Shown here in pieces: positions 30,277 through 39,507 of a stretch of DNA of 64,000 nucleotides (positions are counted from its first letter, which is position 1; the number at the start of each line of letters is the position of its first letter). The DNA is taken from the NCBI RefSeq assembly GCF_018760785.1, contig NZ_JAHHZO010000004.1:310001-374000 (forward strand), given 5' to 3'. The notes beneath the pieces were generated by a model. The model saw nothing but the letters and a program-made list of their open reading frames with translations. It did no database searches and had not been told where the DNA came from. This DNA comes from Rhizobium sp. CSW-27 (GTDB taxonomy: Bacteria; Pseudomonadota; Alphaproteobacteria; Rhizobiales; Rhizobiaceae). Position numbers and translations under genes: made by a program.

Positions 30277-30834
30277 GTTCAGACTTCCTTAACCATGCCG
30301 ATGTCTAGATGAGAGGGGATACGCATCGCGCCTTCAGTATGTGCCTGGTCTTGTCGGCCAAAACTTTCAACAGGGGTCATATCCCTACTCCGCACACGTG
30401 ATCAATGACGCCGTTACCGGCGAACCCGGTCTGCAAGGGAAGCAATCGGCCAAGCCGCTTCCGATGTGCGAAGGATAGAAGGCCTTTTCGGCAATACTGC
30501 GACCCGAATTCCGGAGAAACTGCCGCATGTGCACGCTGCCGGCGACGGAAGTATCCGTCCGGTGCATCTGTGGCATTTCACTCGATAATCCGCCCATAAT
30601 ACTCCGATTTGCGCCCCCGCCCCCGCAGGTCCGCCCGTCTTTCGGGCCCTATCGCTGCTCCTGCTTTGTGGCGGGAAATAGACATCGGGACCCGGGACAA
30701 TACTAGGAACAATCGTCGCAGAAATCTGTTGCCAAATCGTCACAAACGCAGGGACACACAGAAGCCTTCCGCCGACATGCAAAGGGGCCGGCCCACGGCC
30801 AGCCCCTTCCCGTTGCGCATGCGTGCAACAATGC
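30277..30834. other. Gene-free region between exoR and the FadL-type gene
   Basis: These 558 bp hold no reading frame with believable codon use or a ribosome binding site. The part next to exoR should contain its promoter, and the far end holds the hairpin of the porin gene; I could not place further elements. Confidence 0.5.
30782..30809 (-). terminator. Hairpin after the FadL-type gene
   Basis: On the minus strand AAGGGGCTGGCC and GGCCGGCCCCTT pair with one mismatch around a 3-nt loop, followed by a short T-run. It starts 26 bp after the stop codon. Confidence 0.6.
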
Positions 30835-32061
30835 TCAGAAGCGGATCTTCAGCGACGTCGACACGGCGGCGACGATGTCGTCGTCAAAGCTGTAGGAGAC
30901 GTCGCTGCCGTAGGAAACGCCATCCAGCGTCACCGCACCGGACGAGCCGCCCGTCAGGATGCCGACAGCACCCGAGAGACGGATCTCGACATTCTTGTTG
31001 GGCTGGTAGCCGACCCCGGCACCCACCAGCCAGGTATCGGTCTGCGCGCCAAATCCCTGCGAGGTGCCGCGATCCCAGGTCAGGCTGACGGCACCGCTCC
31101 ACTGTTCGTTGAACTTGTGGCCGATGCCGCCGGTGATGGTCCAGCCGTCACGATAGCCGAGTTCCAGCGAGGTCACCGCATTCGACGGGGAGCACGAACT
31201 GCTGCCAACCTGGCAGAACGGAATCTTCTGCAACTGGCTCCAGTCGGTCCACTTCACGGAACCGAAGGCCAGCCAGTCGGGTGCGATGCCGCTCTGCAGC
31301 TTGAGCTCCAGTGAATCGGGCGTCTTCTGCGAACCGTACACGGGGATCACCAAGCCATTGACCTGGCTGAGATTGACGGTGCCGGTGATGTTATCCAGAT
31401 TGACTTCGCTGTTGTAAACAAGGCTTGCCCGAAGCGCATATTCGGGGATCTCGTAGGCGATGCCGGTACGCCAGCCCCAGCCGTGGCCAGCGAGATCAAG
31501 CCGTCCGATCCCGTTGCCAAGGCTCGCCGAAGCCGGCGCTACCAGTCTTTCCTTGAAACCGGAAACCTCCTGGTAGAAGGCACCGCCGATGAGACGAAGC
31601 TGCCCCGGCCCCATGTCGAACCGATAGGAACAGGTCGCGGCGTAATTGTCGCTTTCGATCTTGGTTTCGGTGTTGTTGTTGGCACCAACCCAGTTGCGGC
31701 CGGGGTTGGCATGCGCGCCCCAGGGCTGCGAATAGTCGAACATGCAGTCGGCGGAATCGCCGACCGCGCCCTTGATGCCGATGCGCGGCGCCCAGTAGCC
31801 TTCCGTTTCATCAGCGGTCGTCGTGCCGCCGCCGATACCGTCGGCACCAAGTCCGTCCGCAGCTCTCGTGTCCTGGACGTTCTTCAGCTTGCGCTGCGGA
31901 GCAACATAAGTGGTCGTTGATTCAAAGGCGAAGGGCGATGGATCGAACAGCAGATCGATATTGTAACCGCCCCGCTCAAGTCCGCCCGCCCAAGCACCAT
32001 TATTGAGGACGACGACCGTTGCAGCCGTCAGCAGTCCCTTCACCATCAGATTTCTGGTCAT
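30835..32061 (-). CDS. FadL/OmpP1-type outer membrane transport protein
   Basis: The 408-residue protein has a signal peptide (MTRNLMVKGLLTAATVVVLNNGAWA) and then alternating beta-strand sequence ending in the aromatic LKIRF typical of outer membrane beta-barrels. The mature start GGLERGGYNIDLLFDPSPFAF is the GGxxxxG/N-type plug segment of FadL homologues, which carry hydrophobic compounds such as long-chain fatty acids. GGGAGGAAC directly before the ATG at 32061 fixes the start. It is monocistronic with a 349-bp region before valS. Confidence 0.88.
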   Translation of the reverse strand: MTRNLMVKGLLTAATVVVLNNGAWAGGLERGGYNIDLLFDPSPFAFESTTTYVAPQRKLKNVQDTRAADGLGADGIGGGTTTADETEGYWAPRIGIKGAVGDSADCMFDYSQPWGAHANPGRNWVGANNNTETKIESDNYAATCSYRFDMGPGQLRLIGGAFYQEVSGFKERLVAPASASLGNGIGRLDLAGHGWGWRTGIAYEIPEYALRASLVYNSEVNLDNITGTVNLSQVNGLVIPVYGSQKTPDSLELKLQSGIAPDWLAFGSVKWTDWSQLQKIPFCQVGSSSCSPSNAVTSLELGYRDGWTITGGIGHKFNEQWSGAVSLTWDRGTSQGFGAQTDTWLVGAGVGYQPNKNVEIRLSGAVGILTGGSSGAVTLDGVSYGSDVSYSFDDDIVAAVSTSLKIRF

Positions 32062-32410
32062 GTTCCTCCCACTCCCATGCAAATGTGATGAAGAGCCTAA
32101 ATATTTGGGACTAAAAGACAACTTGCGTTCAGCATGCCGCACTGCAGCACCCCCCGGTCCAGATTTACGTAAGTTTCTGATCGGAGGATGGGATACACTG
32201 ACTCGTGCGCATTTTTTTCCAACAAGTTTCCTTCATACAGAACTTGATAGAATTCAATTCCTGCTTTTGCCACGACCGTTGCAAAAAAAGCACACCGCCA
32301 GCAATCTGGTGGAGAACCTGCGCGGAGGGCTGCAGCCGGCGCGCGGATACGGAATGGCCCCGCCAGTCGGACTGGCGGGGCCGAAAACCGCACGATTCGA
32401 CCGACGGATG
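32062..32410. other. Gene-free region between the FadL-type gene and valS
   Basis: This stretch should carry the promoter of the FadL-type gene. It is locally AT-rich, with a TTACGTAA palindrome at 32165-32172 and homopolymer runs near 32212 and 32284, and ends with the hairpin after valS. I see no gene in it. Confidence 0.45.
32356..32382 (-). terminator. Strong hairpin after valS
   Basis: GGCCCCGCCAGT at 32356-32367 pairs perfectly with ACTGGCGGGGCC at 32371-32382 around three nucleotides, 28 bp past the valS stop. No T-run follows on the minus strand, so it may be a 3'-end stabiliser or a Rho-assisted site. Confidence 0.65.
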
Positions 32411-35326
32411 TCAGCCGGCCTCGATGATCCGCTGCAGCGCCGTCGCAAGGCTGGCGCGCTGGACCTCATGCTCGGCGAGGCGCTCGCGCTCGGCGGCCAC
32501 CACTTCGGGGTCGGCATTGGCGACGAATTTCTCGTTGCCGAGCTTCTTGCGGGCGCGATCGATATCGGCATCGACCTTGCCGAGTGCCTTCTCGATGCGC
32601 GTCCGCTCGGCGGCGAGATCGATCAGGCTGCCGAGCGGCAGGCAGGCAGTGGCCTCGCCGATCACCACCTGGGCGGCGCCGCGGGGGGCGGTGGCGGACA
32701 GTTCGATGGTTTCGACGCGCGCCAGACGCTTGATCGCCGCGTCATGCCGCTGCAGGCGGCCTTCGGTAAGTGCCGTCGCGCCAACCACGATCAGCGGCGC
32801 CTTGGCCGAGGGCGGCACGTTCATTTCAGCGCGTGCCGAGCGCAGGCCTGACACAAGATCGACGAGCCAGTTGATCTCTGCAGCGGCGGCCTCGTCGGCA
32901 AAGCCGGCGGCCGGCCATTCGGCATGGCAGAGCAGCGTGTCGCGGCTGGCGGTGTGCGCCCACAATTCTTCCGTCATGAACGGCATGAAGGGGTGCAGCA
33001 ACTTGTAGGTCTCTTCCAGCACATAGGCGACGCAGGCCTGGGCTTCCGCCTTGGCCGCCTCATCCTCTCCGGAGAAGATCGGCTTCAGCAGTTCCAGATA
33101 CCAGTCGCAGACCTGATTCCAGACGAAACGATAGAGGCTGGCCGCCGCATCGTTGAAACGCTGGCTCTGGATGGCGGCGGTGACGTCGGCAATCGTGGCC
33201 GACAGTTCGGTGAGGATCCAGCGGTTGACGGTCTGGGTCGTGGCTTCGGCGACGAAGTTCGGATCGCGCTTCACGCCGTTCATCTCGGCAAAGCGGGTGG
33301 CGTTCCACAGCTTGGTGCCGAAGTTGCGGTAGCCGGCGATGCGGGCCGGGTCGAGCTTCACGTCACGCCCCTGCGCCGCCATGATGGCGAGCGTGAAGCG
33401 CAGCGCATCGGCGCCATATTCATCGATCAGTTCCAGCGGATCGATGACATTGCCCTTCGACTTCGACATCTTCTGACCGTTCTTGTCGCGCACCAGCGCA
33501 TGCACATAGACGGTGCTGAAGGGCTCGACCGGGTTGCCGTCCTCGTCCTTCATGAAATGCAGGCCCATCATCATCATGCGGGCGACCCAGAAGAAGATGA
33601 TGTCGAAGCCGGTGACGAGCACGTTCGTCGGATAATAGCGCGCGAGCTCCGGCGTCTCATCCGGCCAGCCAAGCGTCGAGAAGGGCCAGAGCGCGGACGA
33701 GAACCAGGTGTCGAGAACATCCTCGTCGCGGGTCAGAATGGCGCCCGGCTCGAAGTTTTCGAGTTTCTCCTGCACCCAGGCCTTCCACGGGCCTTCATGG
33801 GCAAGATAGTGCTGGACGGCGGCGTCGAGCGCTTCCTGCTCGGTCTTCTCGACAAAAACCTGACCGTCCGGGCCGTACCAGGCCGGGATCTGGTGGCCCC
33901 ACCACAGCTGGCGGGAGATGCACCAGGGCTGGATGTTTTCCATCCATTCGAAATAGGTCTTTTCCCAGTTCTTCGGCACGAAATTCGTGCGGCCCTCGCG
34001 CACGGACGCCATAGCCGGCTCTGCCAGCGTCTTGGCATCAACGAACCACTGGTCGGTCAGCATCGGCTCGATCACGACGTTCGAACGGTCGCCGAACGGC
34101 TGCATGATTTTCTTGTTCTCGACGTAGGGCACGTCATTGCCTTCGGCATCCTTGACGGTGACGGCAAGGCCCTCGGCATTGATGGCGGCGACGATGCGCT
34201 TGCGCGCTTCGTAACGGTCGAGGCCGCGATATTCTTCCGGAACGAGGTTGATGTCGTCGACCTCGGCTTCCGTCGGAAGCTGGCCGGAGCGGGTGATTTC
34301 GAGCGCCAGCTCCGCGCAGCGGGCGTAGGGCTCGCCATCGGTGCGCAACTGCGCCTGCGTGTCCATCAGGCGATAGAGCGGAATGTTGTTGCGCTTGGCG
34401 ACCTGATAGTCGTTGAAGTCATGCGCACCGGTGATCTTCACCGCGCCCGATCCGAAGGTCGGATCCGGATACTCGTCGGTGATGATCGGGATCAGGCGAC
34501 GGTTTTCCTTCGGGCCGACCGGGATCTCGCACAGCTTGCCGACGATGGGCGCATAGCGCTCGTCGGAGGGATGGACGGCGACCGCACCGTCGCCCAGCAT
34601 GGTCTCCGGCCGGGTGGTCGCGATGGAAATGTAGTTCCGCTCCTCCTGGAAGGTGACGTTGCCGTCGGCGTCCTTCTCCACATAGGTGTAGGTCTCGCCG
34701 CCGGCCAGCGGATACTTGAAATGCCACATATGGCCGTCGACTTCGCGGTTCTCGACCTCGATGTCGGAAATCGCCGTCTCGAAATGCGGATCCCAGTTGA
34801 CCAGGCGCTTGCCGCGGTAGATGAGGCCCTGCTTGTAGAGGGTCACGAAGACTTCGAGAACGGCCTTCGACAGCCCCTCGTCCATGGTGAAACGCTCGCG
34901 CGACCAGTCGCAGGAGGCGCCGAGCCGCTTCAGCTGGTTGAAGATCAAGCCGCCGGATTCAGCCTTCCATTCCCAGACCTTGTCGATGAAGGCGTCACGG
35001 CCAAGCTCGCGCCGGCCCGGCTGCTGGCTTTCCATCAGCTTGCGCTCGACGACCATCTGGGTGGCGATGCCGGCATGGTCCATGCCCGGCTGCCACAGCA
35101 CGTCCTTGCCGCGCATGCGCTCGAAGCGGATCATGATGTCCTGCAACGTGTTGTTCAGCGCATGGCCCATATGCAGCGAACCGGTCACGTTCGGCGGCGG
35201 GATCACGATGGTGAAGGTTTCGGCGCCGGGCTTGGCATTCGCGCCGGCGCGGAAGGCATCGGCCTCATCCCAGGCGGCTGCGATTTTCGGTTCGACGGCG
35301 GCGGAATCGTAGGTTTTTTCGAGCAT
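32411..35326 (-). CDS. valS: Valyl-tRNA synthetase
   Basis: The 971-residue class I synthetase charges tRNA-Val. HIGH is seen as NVTGSLHMGHALNNT, the editing (CP1) domain lies at about 180-380, and KMSKS appears in GQKMSKSKGNVIDPLELI. A C-terminal coiled coil (RTRIEKALGKVDADIDRARKKLGN) is present as expected for ValS. I use the ATG at 35326 (MLEKTYDSAAVEPKIAAAW); upstream frame to 35380 has no support. It follows popZ across a strong terminator. Confidence 0.97.
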   Translation of the reverse strand: MLEKTYDSAAVEPKIAAAWDEADAFRAGANAKPGAETFTIVIPPPNVTGSLHMGHALNNTLQDIMIRFERMRGKDVLWQPGMDHAGIATQMVVERKLMESQQPGRRELGRDAFIDKVWEWKAESGGLIFNQLKRLGASCDWSRERFTMDEGLSKAVLEVFVTLYKQGLIYRGKRLVNWDPHFETAISDIEVENREVDGHMWHFKYPLAGGETYTYVEKDADGNVTFQEERNYISIATTRPETMLGDGAVAVHPSDERYAPIVGKLCEIPVGPKENRRLIPIITDEYPDPTFGSGAVKITGAHDFNDYQVAKRNNIPLYRLMDTQAQLRTDGEPYARCAELALEITRSGQLPTEAEVDDINLVPEEYRGLDRYEARKRIVAAINAEGLAVTVKDAEGNDVPYVENKKIMQPFGDRSNVVIEPMLTDQWFVDAKTLAEPAMASVREGRTNFVPKNWEKTYFEWMENIQPWCISRQLWWGHQIPAWYGPDGQVFVEKTEQEALDAAVQHYLAHEGPWKAWVQEKLENFEPGAILTRDEDVLDTWFSSALWPFSTLGWPDETPELARYYPTNVLVTGFDIIFFWVARMMMMGLHFMKDEDGNPVEPFSTVYVHALVRDKNGQKMSKSKGNVIDPLELIDEYGADALRFTLAIMAAQGRDVKLDPARIAGYRNFGTKLWNATRFAEMNGVKRDPNFVAEATTQTVNRWILTELSATIADVTAAIQSQRFNDAAASLYRFVWNQVCDWYLELLKPIFSGEDEAAKAEAQACVAYVLEETYKLLHPFMPFMTEELWAHTASRDTLLCHAEWPAAGFADEAAAAEINWLVDLVSGLRSARAEMNVPPSAKAPLIVVGATALTEGRLQRHDAAIKRLARVETIELSATAPRGAAQVVIGEATACLPLGSLIDLAAERTRIEKALGKVDADIDRARKKLGNEKFVANADPEVVAAERERLAEHEVQRASLATALQRIIEAG

Positions 35327-35390
35327 TTTCCGACCAGAATTTCGAGTTCGCTTTGCTTGGCTGTAAATAGGACTGCCCAAGGCGAGTCAA

Positions 35391-35418
35391 TAAAAAAGGC
35401 CGCTCCGGAAAGCGGCCC
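35391..35418 (-). terminator. Terminator of popZ
   Basis: On the minus strand GGCCGCT and AGCGGCC form a stem with a 6-nt loop followed by TTTTTTATT. It begins about 23 bp after the popZ stop and separates it from valS. Confidence 0.88.
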
Positions 35419-35440
35419 TCGGCATGGCGCCAGATCCGGT

Positions 35441-36298
35441 TCAGCGGCGCGGGCCGCGCGCCACCCGTTCGATTTCCTCGCGCACCAGCCGCTCCACCAG
35501 CGTCGGCAGGTTGTCGTCCAGCCATTCGCGCAGCATGGGCTGCAGCATCTCCCGCGCCATGTCCTCGACGGACTGGCGCTCGATACCGTTGAAGATGTCG
35601 GCCAGTTCGTTGAACGAGCGGGCAATGCGGGCGCCGGCCTCGTCGGAGAGAAGCGCCACCTGTTCCTCGATACGGGCCGGCAGCGACTCGGCAGGGGCCG
35701 CCCGCTCCTCAACGGCCGGGGCGGCGACCACCGGACGATGTTCGGCAAATTCCGTCACCGGCACCTCGCGCGGCGGCTGTTCCGGCCGCACGTCCGACCG
35801 CATCGGCTCGGCGGCGCGCAAAACCGGTGCCGACCGGTTTTCGGCGGCCATGTTCGGAGCGGCAGGCTGCGGCTGGGGCGCCGCACGGGCTGCAACGGGC
35901 TCCGGAACGCGACCGGCAGCGGCGCGCACGCGGGCTGCCACATCGGCAAGCGAAAGAGTGCGCTCGGGAGCCTTCTCCGTCGACAGGCCGGCCTCTTCGG
36001 CAAAGCGCTGACGCATGGCCGGATCGATCGTCGGACGCAGGGGCAGGCTTTCGGAGGACGGCACGAAGCTGCCGCCCGGATCATTGGCGGCCACCTGCGC
36101 CACGAAGGGCGCTTCCAGTTCGGCATCGAGTTCGATCTCGTCCTCGTCGAAATCCTGCGCAGGATCCTCGACGGCACGGTTGCGGGCGCCTGCCACGGCC
36201 TGCCCCTCGCTGACCGGATCATTGCTTTCGATGATCCGGCGGATGGAGGCCAGGATTTCTTCCATGGAAGGTTCGCGCGCTACACTGGATTGAGCCAT
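35441..36298 (-). CDS. popZ: Polar organizing protein PopZ (DUF2497)
   Basis: The 285-residue protein has the PopZ layout: a short N-terminal helix (REPSMEEILASIRRIIES) that binds partners, a long acidic Pro/Ala-rich disordered middle (about 30-200), and a C-terminal helical oligomerisation region ending MLREWLDDNLPTLVERLVREEIERVAR. In Caulobacter PopZ forms a polar matrix that anchors the ParB-bound origin; in Agrobacterium it marks the growing pole. It is followed by valS and preceded, on the same strand, by a Pcm-like gene. Confidence 0.92.
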   Translation of the reverse strand: MAQSSVAREPSMEEILASIRRIIESNDPVSEGQAVAGARNRAVEDPAQDFDEDEIELDAELEAPFVAQVAANDPGGSFVPSSESLPLRPTIDPAMRQRFAEEAGLSTEKAPERTLSLADVAARVRAAAGRVPEPVAARAAPQPQPAAPNMAAENRSAPVLRAAEPMRSDVRPEQPPREVPVTEFAEHRPVVAAPAVEERAAPAESLPARIEEQVALLSDEAGARIARSFNELADIFNGIERQSVEDMAREMLQPMLREWLDDNLPTLVERLVREEIERVARGPRR

Positions 36299-36448
36299 CT
36301 GGTTCCCCGTTCATGACTGGTTGACAGCTTCGAATTCTTCAATCTCGCACGAGATCAGGCTGCCGAATCAATCACAAGTCTACGCGATGGGCGGGGAATT
36401 TCACAATTGCCGCAGATGGGGCGGCGGGCTGGATGCACAGCTTTCTCG

Positions 36449-36473
36449 TCAGGCCCGAAAACCACGGGCCTGA
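36449..36473 (-). terminator. Hairpin after the Pcm-like gene
   Basis: TCAGGCCCG at 36449-36457 pairs with CGGGCCTGA at 36465-36473 around seven nucleotides, 18 bp past the stop. On the minus strand there is no T-run, so termination strength is uncertain. Confidence 0.5.
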
Positions 36474-36490
36474 CGGCAGTTCGGGTGTTC

Positions 36491-37144
36491 CTAGAACACG
36501 AATTCCTTGGCCTTGCGGAAGCCCGGCAGCGGCTTGACGGAGGTGTTGAAGAAGGTCGCCTCCGAGATCACGCCGTTTTCCTTGCGGTAGACGCGGGCGG
36601 TGGAGGCATTGCCGTAGCCGACCACGGTCACCAGACGGCCGCCATCGCGCAACTGGCCGAACAGGGCCTGGCTGACCTCCTCGACGGAGCCGTTGATGAA
36701 GATCAGGTCATAGGGTGCCTCGGCGGCGTAGCCGGCTTCCATGTCGCCGGTCACGACCACCACGTTGTCACAGCCGAGCGACGCAAGCGTCTCGGTTGCC
36801 TTGGTGGCAAGGCCCGCATCGCTTTCGACCGCCACGACGGCGCTGGCGATCTGCGACAGAAGCGCCGTCGCATAACCGGTGCCGCAGCCCACTTCGAGAA
36901 CCACGTCATCCTTCGTCACGGCAGCCAGTTGCAGAAGCTTGGCCAGCGGCGAGGCTTCCATCACGTAGCGGCCGGGAGCCACTTCGATATCCTCGTCGAT
37001 ATAGGCGAGCACCTTGGACTTTTCCGGCACGAAGGCTTCACGCGGCACCGTGAGGAAGGCCCGCAGCACGGAATGGGAGGTGACATCGGTGGTGCGCACC
37101 TGGTTGTCGACCATTTTGATGCGTGCTGCTTCGTAATCCATCAT
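36491..37144 (-). CDS. Pcm-like protein-L-isoaspartate O-methyltransferase family protein
   Basis: The 217-residue SAM-dependent methyltransferase starts MMDYEAARIKMVDNQVRTTDV and has motif I VVLEVGCGTGYATALLSQ. It is a second, divergent member of the PCMT family; IDEDIEVAPGRYVMEASPLAKLLQ replaces the substrate-binding segment of the Pcm encoded at 13212-13865, so true isoaspartate repair is doubtful. In many rhizobia this gene precedes tolC and popZ. Here popZ follows directly after a 190-bp gap. The start could also be the next ATG at 37141. Confidence 0.85.
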   Translation of the reverse strand: MMDYEAARIKMVDNQVRTTDVTSHSVLRAFLTVPREAFVPEKSKVLAYIDEDIEVAPGRYVMEASPLAKLLQLAAVTKDDVVLEVGCGTGYATALLSQIASAVVAVESDAGLATKATETLASLGCDNVVVVTGDMEAGYAAEAPYDLIFINGSVEEVSQALFGQLRDGGRLVTVVGYGNASTARVYRKENGVISEATFFNTSVKPLPGFRKAKEFVF

Positions 37145-37322
37145 TGCTGTTCGCCTCATGAAAGCGTCTGTCTGGCCACCGTATTACTGGCGGCTCGGTC
37201 CGCTTTCAAGACTGCTTTGTCGGCCGCCGTCAAAAAGCGTGCCGGATAGGGGGAAAATGCGGAACAAAGCCCTGAGGGACCGGGTTGCCCTGTCACGACA
37301 GACACGTGAAGGGAGATATCTC

Positions 37323-37517
37323 ATGCCGACCAAGCTGCCAGACCCCAACCCTGCGGAAACGCCGCGCGGCCCGACGCCGGCACCCGGCGTGCCGGACCGG
37401 ACACAGGAAAAGCCGCCGCTGACGCCGGCACAGGATCCCGGCGACAGCAAGAACCCGAACGACCCGACACTGAAGCCGGCCCTGATGCGGATTGGAGACC
37501 CCGCCGGAATGGCGTGA
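37323..37517 (+). CDS. Small proline-rich protein of unknown function
   Basis: This 64-residue frame begins with an ATG preceded by AAGGGAG at good distance, which supports translation. The product is very rich in proline (MPTKLPDPNPAETPRGP..., ...DSKNPNDPTLKPALMR) with no membrane or signal segment and looks intrinsically disordered. It lies between two oppositely oriented genes. I do not recognise it. Confidence 0.55.
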   Translation: MPTKLPDPNPAETPRGPTPAPGVPDRTQEKPPLTPAQDPGDSKNPNDPTLKPALMRIGDPAGMA

Positions 37518-37589
37518 CGCCGCCCGCCCCGCCGATGCAGACAGGCCGCCGCCCGCCCGGGCCGCGGCCTGTCTGCCATTCAGCAATCG

Positions 37590-38306
37590 CTATTCCTGGC
37601 CGTCCGGCAGCCTGCCGCCCAGGGCGAGCATCTGCGAAATGCCGACATGCCGTTTGAGCCCGGCGATCGCCTCCTCGCGGCGATCCTGCGCCAGGGCGGC
37701 AAGGAAGACCAGGTGTTCGCGCAGCACCCGTTCGGCATTTCCGGGCGTGATGCGGATCTGCGACTGCACCGCCATGCGGATCTTGATTGCGGTGACCCGG
37801 TAGACATTGCTGACCAGCGTATTGTCCAGCGCGCCGACGATTGCGGCATGCATGCTCCAGTCCAGCCGCTGGATCTCGCGGGCAATCGCCAGGTCGGCCT
37901 GCGCCTGCAGCCGCTCGCGGGCCTCTTCGTGGCGAACGAGCCAGTCCCGCGCCCAACGCCCCGCCAGCCGTGAATAGCCCTCGGTCAGCGCGGTCATCTC
38001 GATCATCGCTCTGAGCTCATAGGCTTCGCGCACGAAGCTCACGTCGAGGCTCGGCACCATCAGGCCACGCTTCGGCAGGGTCTGCAGCAATCCCTCCGCC
38101 TCCAGCCGTGGAATGGCCTCGCGGATGGCGCCCAGCGTCAGGCCCGTCCTCTCCACCAGTTCGCGCTGCGACACCATCTGACCGGGCTTCAGCCCGCCTT
38201 CATTGAGCAGGTCCTCGATCTGGTCATAGGCGGCCTGCCGCAGCGGCGCATGCGTGCCCGCCCGCCGTGCATCGCGCGCCTCATCTTCCCCATTCACTCC
38301 GGCCAT
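37590..38306 (-). CDS. GntR-family transcriptional regulator, FCD subfamily
   Basis: The 238-residue protein has an N-terminal winged helix (QMVSQRELVERTGLTLGAIREAIPRLEAEGLLQTLPKRG) and a helical FCD ligand-binding domain (REAYELRAMIEMTALTEGYSRLAG and ...LDWSMHAAIVGALDNTLVSNVY, with His and Asp positions that often hold a metal). It is divergent from a TRAP transporter and a DapA-like gene and most likely controls them in response to their substrate, usually a carboxylate or sugar acid. I chose the ATG at 38306; the frame is open to 38357. Confidence 0.9.
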   Translation of the reverse strand: MAGVNGEDEARDARRAGTHAPLRQAAYDQIEDLLNEGGLKPGQMVSQRELVERTGLTLGAIREAIPRLEAEGLLQTLPKRGLMVPSLDVSFVREAYELRAMIEMTALTEGYSRLAGRWARDWLVRHEEARERLQAQADLAIAREIQRLDWSMHAAIVGALDNTLVSNVYRVTAIKIRMAVQSQIRITPGNAERVLREHLVFLAALAQDRREEAIAGLKRHVGISQMLALGGRLPDGQE

Positions 38307-38326
38307 GCTGACTACACATCTCCTGT

Positions 38327-38364
38327 TGTCGTGACATGATACTGACATGTTAGCCACTTGTCAG
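38327..38364. promoter_or_regulatory. Candidate GntR operator cluster
   Basis: Between the regulator and the TRAP genes lie TGTCGTGACA (38327-38336, palindromic), then CTGACA at 38342-38347 paired with TGTCAG at 38359-38364. The shared TGTC/GACA half-sites are spaced over 38 bp just upstream of the regulator's start, a typical place for an autoregulatory and divergent operator. Confidence 0.5.
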
Positions 38365-38492
38365 CGGGAAATTTGACGTTATGGTGGAGCCCGCATGCCG
38401 GCCGCGGGAGGATCTCGGCCGGCTGAGGTCAGGGTCTGGCACCGGGCAGGAAGTCCGGGGCGCACGCACCCTTGTCGATCAGGGAGGAAACA

Positions 38493-39503
38493 ATGACGAC
38501 GACATTCTCACGCCGGTCCGTGCTTGCCCTCGGGGCAGCGGCAGCCGCCTTGCCTCTGGCGGCCCGCTCCGGCCGAGCCGCCGACAAGCCCACCATCCGG
38601 CTGTCTTCGCCCGCGTCCGAAACGGACCAGCGCGCGATTGCGCTGCTGCAGAAATTCGGCCCCGCCATCAGCGGCTTTGCCACCTTCCAGCCCCACTGGA
38701 ACGCGACGCTGTTCAAGCAGGGCACCGAACTTGAGGCCATTGCGCGCGGCAACCTCGACATGGCCATCACCTCGGCGCAGGAACTGGCCGTATTCATGCC
38801 GGAATTCTCGATCTTTTCCGCCGGCTATGTCCACCAGAGCGCCGCCCATCAGGTGAAGGTGTTCAACGATCCGCTGATGGCTCCACTGAAGAAGAAGACG
38901 GAGGACGAACTCGGCGTGAAGCTGCTGACGGTCATGTATCTCGGCCGCCGCCAGTTGAACCTGCGCAAGCCCAAGGCGGAACTGACGGTGATGAAGCCGG
39001 AGGATCTGAAGGGCGTCACGCTGCGCATGCCCGGCACCGATGCCTGGCAGTTCCTCGGCAAGGCGCTGGGCGCGAACCCGGTGCCGATGGCCTTTACCGA
39101 AATCTACACCGGGCTGCAGACCGGCGCGATCGATGCGCAGGACAATCCGCTGCCGACGGTGGTGGACGCGAAGTTCTACGAGGTGACCAAGCAGATCTGC
39201 CTCACCTCGCATCTCGTCGACCTCAACTATCTGGCCATCTCCAGGAAGCTGTTCGATTCGCTGCCAGCGGACCAGCAGGCCGCCCTGCAGAAGGCCGCCG
39301 ACGATGCCGCCGATTTCGGCCGGCAGAACCAGTTGAAAAAGGAGGAGGATCTGGTGGCCTTCCTCAAGCAGAAGGGCCTGGAGATCTACGAGCCCGATCT
39401 GGCCGCCTTCCGTTCGCATGTGCAGCAGGCCTTCCAGAAGAGCGATTTCGCATCCGCCTGGCCGAAGGGCATGCTGGACAAGATCAACGCCCTCGGCGGC
39501 TGA
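38493..39503 (+). CDS. TRAP transporter substrate-binding protein (DctP family)
   Basis: The 336-residue periplasmic binding protein begins with a twin-arginine signal (TFSRRSVLALGAAAAALPLAA), suggesting Tat export. The mature domain has AIARGNLDMAITSAQELAVF and the DctP-family GVTLRMPGTDAWQFLGKALGANPVPMAFTEIYTGLQTGAIDAQDNP, in which the Arg usually clamps a ligand carboxylate. GGGAGGAAACA precedes the ATG at 38493. It is the first gene of a TRAP operon with an adjacent DapA-like enzyme, so an acidic sugar or similar compound is a likely ligand. Confidence 0.93.
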   Translation: MTTTFSRRSVLALGAAAAALPLAARSGRAADKPTIRLSSPASETDQRAIALLQKFGPAISGFATFQPHWNATLFKQGTELEAIARGNLDMAITSAQELAVFMPEFSIFSAGYVHQSAAHQVKVFNDPLMAPLKKKTEDELGVKLLTVMYLGRRQLNLRKPKAELTVMKPEDLKGVTLRMPGTDAWQFLGKALGANPVPMAFTEIYTGLQTGAIDAQDNPLPTVVDAKFYEVTKQICLTSHLVDLNYLAISRKLFDSLPADQQAALQKAADDAADFGRQNQLKKEEDLVAFLKQKGLEIYEPDLAAFRSHVQQAFQKSDFASAWPKGMLDKINALGG

Positions 39504-39507
39504 GTTG

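Noticed and set aside
32924-36316. 1130-codon frame antisense to valS and popZ
   Set aside because: Same effect of GC-rich codon bias; it spans the popZ terminator and both real genes.
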